This document shows positions 6,268-7,982 of a DNA stretch of 7,982 nucleotides, in pieces. Position 1 is the first letter of the stretch. The number at the start of each line of letters is the position of its first letter. The notes under the pieces are model-generated. The model worked only from the letters and a program-made list of their open reading frames with translations. It was not told the origin of the DNA and searched no databases. The stretch comes from JAAXXJ01 sp964412455 (GTDB lineage Bacteria; Nitrospirota; UBA9217), in assembly GCA_964412455.1 (NCBI GenBank), contig CAYPOT010000130.1, positions 1-7,982 on the forward strand. The letters run 5' to 3'. The position numbers and the translations under genes are program-made.

Positions 6268-6582
6268 ATGAAGAACACAATCGCAAAAAAGGGTGCATAC
6301 ATCGGAGCAGGGGCAGGACTGGTGCTCTTCGCAATCTTCGGACTTCTCCCTGGCAGCCTTATTGGCGGCGCCATGGGGATCAACGTTGCAGGCTGGCTCT
6401 TTGGCCTTCCGCTGGAGCCGGGTCTCATCTCCCGGGCCATCGTGCTGGTCTCGATGCTGGTGGGTGTCCTGGTCGCCGGGATCGTGATCGTAACGGCAAC
6501 AACCACGGTGGGCTGGCTGGCCGGCAGATTGCTCAACGGTTCGGCGGCACATGAAGGCAAGGAAGCGGCAGCGCATAAGTAA
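6268..6582 (+). CDS. Small glycine-rich membrane protein, first of a tandem pair (104 aa)
   Basis: Not a named family that I recognise. The ATG at 6268 is chosen because AAGGAGG lies at 6253-6259, the sigma-54 promoter ends just upstream, and the resulting length equals its neighbour's. Short basic N-terminus, two long hydrophobic segments (about 11-48 and 56-90, each glycine-rich and perhaps each more than one pass), separated by LEPGLISRA (49-57). The tail is polar (HEGKEAAAHK). It aligns without gaps to the next protein: about 31 of 104 residues are identical, including IGA (12-14), LF (20-21), FG (24-25), EP (50-51) and RA (56-57). Glycine spacing suggests tight helix packing or oligomerisation in the inner membrane. 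A stress- or nutrient-induced role is inferred from the promoter only. Confidence 0.8.
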   Translation: MKNTIAKKGAYIGAGAGLVLFAIFGLLPGSLIGGAMGINVAGWLFGLPLEPGLISRAIVLVSMLVGVLVAGIVIVTATTTVGWLAGRLLNGSAAHEGKEAAAHK

Positions 6583-6585
6583 TTA

Positions 6586-6617
6586 AGAAGACAGACGGCA
6601 GACAACAGACAGCAGAC
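6586..6617 (+). repeat. Imperfect CAGAC/ACAGAC tract between the paralogs
   Basis: A run of AGAC, CAGACGG, CAGACAACAGAC and AGCAGAC units starts 4 bp after the stop codon of the first paralog. A related tract follows the second paralog at 6976-7026, so the unit may have been duplicated with the genes. Confidence 0.45.
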
Positions 6618-6657
6618 TAGAATCTAACATAAAAACTCTTAAAAAGGAGATACGACA

Positions 6658-6972
6658 ATGAAGAACGAAACAATAAAGACAGGCATGAAGATCGGCGCGG
6701 TGGTTGGTGGAATTCTGTTCCTGGCATTCGGGGTGATGGCGGGCTTCTACTTCGGGAGCTACGGGACCCTGTTCATTCTTCAGAAACTGATGGGCGGGAC
6801 GGTTGAGCCGACCCTCTTCGTCCGGGCGGCCATCGTGGTCGGCATCGGGGTGGGCATCGCGGCCTCGGCGACGGTGAGCATCGTGACGGGCGGCCTGATC
6901 GGGACGCTCCTGGGCTACGTGGTATCGGTGCCGAAGGCGATGATTGAGGCGAAGGCTTCGTCAAAAGCGTAG
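6658..6972 (+). CDS. Small glycine-rich membrane protein, second of a tandem pair (104 aa)
   Basis: Paralog of the preceding gene with identical length. The ATG at 6658 has AAGGAGA at 6644-6650. It begins MKNETIKTGMKIGAVVGG, then a first hydrophobic block (about 12-46), the loop VEPTLFVRA (49-57), which matches the LEPGLISRA loop of its partner, and a second block (about 58-90). A lysine- and alanine-rich tail follows (KAMIEAKASSKA). The gap to the first paralog is 75 bp with no terminator, and a strong terminator follows at 7031, so both are likely on the sigma-54 transcript. About 30 percent identity indicates an old duplication and probably divided roles, such as two subunits of one membrane assembly. 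Function unknown. Confidence 0.8.
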   Translation: MKNETIKTGMKIGAVVGGILFLAFGVMAGFYFGSYGTLFILQKLMGGTVEPTLFVRAAIVVGIGVGIAASATVSIVTGGLIGTLLGYVVSVPKAMIEAKASSKA

Positions 6973-6975
6973 GAA

Positions 6976-7026
6976 GGCGGACAACAGACCGTCCGGCCCT
7001 GCCGGACTGACAGAAGACAGACGAAA
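6976..7026 (+). repeat. CAGAC tract interrupted by a GTCCGGC hairpin
   Basis: GGACAACAGAC and ACAGAAGACAGACG flank a perfect 7-bp stem, GTCCGGC (6991-6997) with GCCGGAC (7001-7007) and a 3-nt loop. The flanks resemble the tract after the first paralog, and the hairpin looks inserted into it. Confidence 0.4.
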
Positions 7027-7030
7027 GATA

Positions 7031-7064
7031 AAGGCGGTGGGGATCAACCCTCACCGCCTTTTTT
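7031..7064 (+). terminator. Strong intrinsic terminator after the paralog pair
   Basis: AAGGCGGTGGGG (7031-7042) pairs with CCTCACCGCCTT (7049-7060; one G-T pair) around a 6-nt loop and is followed by a T-run through 7064. The minus strand reads the same stem followed by TATCTTT, so it may also work in reverse. Confidence 0.88.
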
Positions 7065-7198
7065 ATTCAGGCTCTTCTGCCTTTTATGTGGGTGGGTCAG
7101 GGTGTTTTTGAGGCAGCTCATCAGCTCGGCCGCCTGCACAAACCGCTCTTCCCAGAAGGACGATGCTACTTAATCTGCTATCTCCATTCATGGCACAT
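7044..7198 (-). pseudogene. Possible broken small ORF (MCHEW... / FWEERFVQAAEL...)
   Basis: On the minus strand an ATG at 7198 with AAGGAG just upstream (complement of 7202-7207) reads MCHEWR and then hits a stop. Another frame from 7169 down to the stop at 7044 is open and protein-like: it contains SSFWEERFVQAAELMSCLKN, then a basic tail (HPHKRQKSLNKK), and runs into the shared terminator. Together they could be one gene of about 50 residues disrupted by a frameshift and stops. I do not know the family. It may equally be chance. Confidence 0.28.
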
Positions 7199-7207
7199 GC
7201 GCTCCTT

Positions 7208-7239
7208 GTCACCTTTCTTGCGTGCCCAAGAAAGGTGAC
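7208..7239. repeat. Perfect 12-bp inverted repeat GTCACCTTTCTT / AAGAAAGGTGAC
   Basis: Arms at 7208-7219 and 7228-7239 with loop GCGTGCCC. This resembles the TACTTTCTTTGGGCACGCAAA-type hairpins that recur between genes in many proteobacteria and related phyla (recollection). No T-run follows. Confidence 0.6.
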
Positions 7240-7538
7240 CCAATCCCTGCGACTCGGGGTTCCGGGCTCCGCCCGGGAATGAATTTAGTCGCGGGAGGTC
7301 GTTATAACGGTGAGCCGCCGGCTCACACTGGAGGAACTCCTCAGAAGGGCACCCGGCGAAAATTCTTTACGCCATGCTCGGTCGTCCTCGGTACATTTCG
7401 GAAACTCGCCCTTCGGGCTCAGACAGTCCGAAATGCTTCACCCTCGGACTCGGTCGCCTGGCTAAATTTTCGCATGGGAACCATGCTAGAAACTCCATTT
7501 TAAATTCAAAATTGAAATGCACAGAGCTTCACACGGTC
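7240..7538. other. Hairpin-dense non-coding stretch
   Basis: Forward frames are open here but lack ribosome-binding sites and have unprotein-like composition, so I do not call a gene. Structure is dense: CCGGGC/GCCCGG (7262-7267 with 7271-7276), the palindrome CGTTATAACG (7300-7309), GTGAGCCG/CGGCTCAC (7310-7317 with 7319-7326), and a nested pair CATTTCGGA/TCCGAAATG (7394-7402 with 7427-7435) enclosing GCCC-TTC-GGGC. With 7208-7239 this may form one long repeat unit or a structured RNA. Confidence 0.45.
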
Positions 7539-7699
7539 CTAAAAGTCCAGCGGGCTTTTCGCTTCCTTGATCGTCCTACTCGGAATGCAGTGCGTATAGA
7601 TCATTGTGGTTCTGATATCGGCATGCCCAAGCAGCGTCTGGATCGTGCGGAGATCATAGCCTGCCTGCAAAAAAGGTTCGTGACGACCTCCCCGCTGAG
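7539..7699 (-). pseudogene. C-terminal remnant of an integron-type tyrosine recombinase
   Basis: The minus strand ending at stop 7539-7541 encodes LQAGYDLRTIQTLLGHADI followed by RTTMIYTH and a tail ending in SPLDF. This is the conserved C-terminus of tyrosine recombinases, closest in my judgement to integron integrases (typical GYDIRTVQELLGH and TTMIYTHVLNRG...SP). The box-III histidine (LLGH) and the catalytic tyrosine (TMIYTH) are present. A one-base deletion in the 6-base homopolymer at 7669-7674 would connect a preceding VTNLF in another frame, which fits the usual xxTHLL/VTNLF helix. The HxLR box and everything upstream are missing, so the gene is dead. Beyond 7700 the sequence is unrelated. 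Confidence 0.75.
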
Positions 7700-7787
7700 C
7701 TATAATCCCTTTTTATTGCCGCACTTGACAGTTTATGCTACAGTCAGCTACCGACAAAAAAGTACTATCGAACTAAATTTCCGTTTT

Positions 7788-7896
7788 GTTAATTCCGAAT
7801 TTCCGTATTTAAAGGGGCGGGTATTGGTGGTAACAATAGGGCGCACTATTTAGCAAAAAGACAAGAACTGCGTCCCGTTAATTCCGTGATTCCGTA
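7788..7896 (+). repeat. Direct repeat GTTAATTCCG...TTCCGTA
   Basis: The 20-mers at 7788-7807 and 7877-7896 match at 17 of 20 positions, 89 bp apart. Similar G-rich sequence follows each (GGGGCGGGTA and CGGGACGGTA). This suggests a duplicated unit of about 90 bp. Confidence 0.5.
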
Positions 7897-7919
7897 CTTG
7901 TCGGGACGGTATCCGTCCC
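7871..7919. repeat. Overlapping alternative stems CGTCCCG / CGGGACGG / CCGTCCC
   Basis: GGGACGG (7903-7909) pairs with CCGTCCC (7913-7919) through a TAT loop. Alternatively CGGGACG (7902-7908) pairs with CGTCCCG (7871-7877). The two stems share one arm, so only one can form at a time. Confidence 0.45.
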
Positions 7920-7920
7920 A

Positions 7921-7975
7921 TCAAACACTTGTTGAACTAAGCCGCTGCGCGGCGGTGCACTTCACTCGCCTCTGA
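7921..7975. repeat. Weak attC-like imperfect palindrome
   Basis: CAAACACTTGTTGAAC, then GCCGC-TGC-GCGGC (7941-7953), then GTGCACTTCACTCGCC has the general plan of a short integron attC (outer AAC, inner TTGAAC arm, GC-rich central hairpin, CTTCACTC arm). The right-hand core GTTRRRY is absent and the outer arms do not pair. At best it is a decayed site; it is listed because it lies near the integrase remnant. Confidence 0.2.
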
Positions 7976-7982
7976 ATTTTCT

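Larger units (their letters stand above)
7700..7982. other. Gene-free right end with short repeats
   Basis: No gene. A perfect TTGACA lies at 7725-7730 but has no -10 at a valid distance. The rest is the repeats and stems listed separately, truncated by the window end. Confidence 0.5.

Noticed and set aside
7676..7709. tRNA-like 5' half on the minus strand (GGGATTATAGCTCAG)
   Set aside because: The string resembles a tRNA acceptor and D-arm start, but no D-stem partner, anticodon arm or T-arm follows; the sequence runs into the integrase remnant. Chance or a tiny fragment.
7725..7753. Promoter at TTGACA 7725
   Set aside because: The -35 is perfect but nothing like TATAAT lies 16-18 nt downstream and no gene follows.
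7222..7853. Forward ORFs of 93 and 159 codons
   Set aside because: They lack ribosome-binding sites, cross strong palindromes, and the longer one is antisense to the recognisable integrase remnant.
1..7982. CRISPR array, rRNA or phage structural module
   Set aside because: No regularly spaced repeats, no rRNA-like conserved blocks and no phage genes were seen.

Overview
The window looks like chromosome from a Gram-negative, LPS-making bacterium of the Nitrospirota / former Deltaproteobacteria type. The evidence is a complete lpxC, Opp/Dpp-type ATPases with C-terminal cysteine clusters, a strong sigma-54 promoter, and intergenic repeats of a kind I associate with such genomes (GCGCAGAGA tracts, a GTCATCCCCGAA...GCGGGAA double hairpin, a TTGCGAGGAGCG element, a TGCCACGAAG terminal-inverted-repeat element). 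The phylum is an inference.

Layout. Positions 1-1016: an unrecognised membrane protein (180-698) with a leader hairpin, then a gap holding a MITE-like element of about 150 bp. 1017-1550: a YIP1-family membrane protein. 1645-2556 (minus): lpxC, with a strong terminator at 1578-1614. 2557-3021: a 465-bp gap with three stem-loops or inverted repeats and a promoter facing right. 3022-5867: a rightward unit of a TPR protein, an OppD/DppD-like ATPase that starts 11 bp after it, and an OppF/DppF-like ATPase. The two ATPase genes are separated by about 200 bp packed with three different repeat families. No permease or binding-protein gene is present. 5868-6267: a TGCCACGAAG element, then a sigma-54 promoter with a plausible upstream activator site. 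6268-6972: two tandem 104-residue glycine-rich membrane proteins that align without gaps, followed by a strong terminator (7031-7064). 7044-7982: no intact gene. This stretch holds a broken small ORF, a hairpin-dense region, the C-terminal remnant of an integron-type tyrosine recombinase (minus strand, 7539-7699), and direct or inverted repeats including a weak attC-like stem.

How the genes relate. LpxC commits UDP-acyl-GlcNAc to lipid A. The TPR-OppD-OppF unit looks like the energising half of a peptide or nickel importer whose permeases are elsewhere. The sigma-54-driven paralog pair looks like a small stress- or state-induced envelope module and is the most interesting intact system here. 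The right end is a decayed integration or recombination zone.
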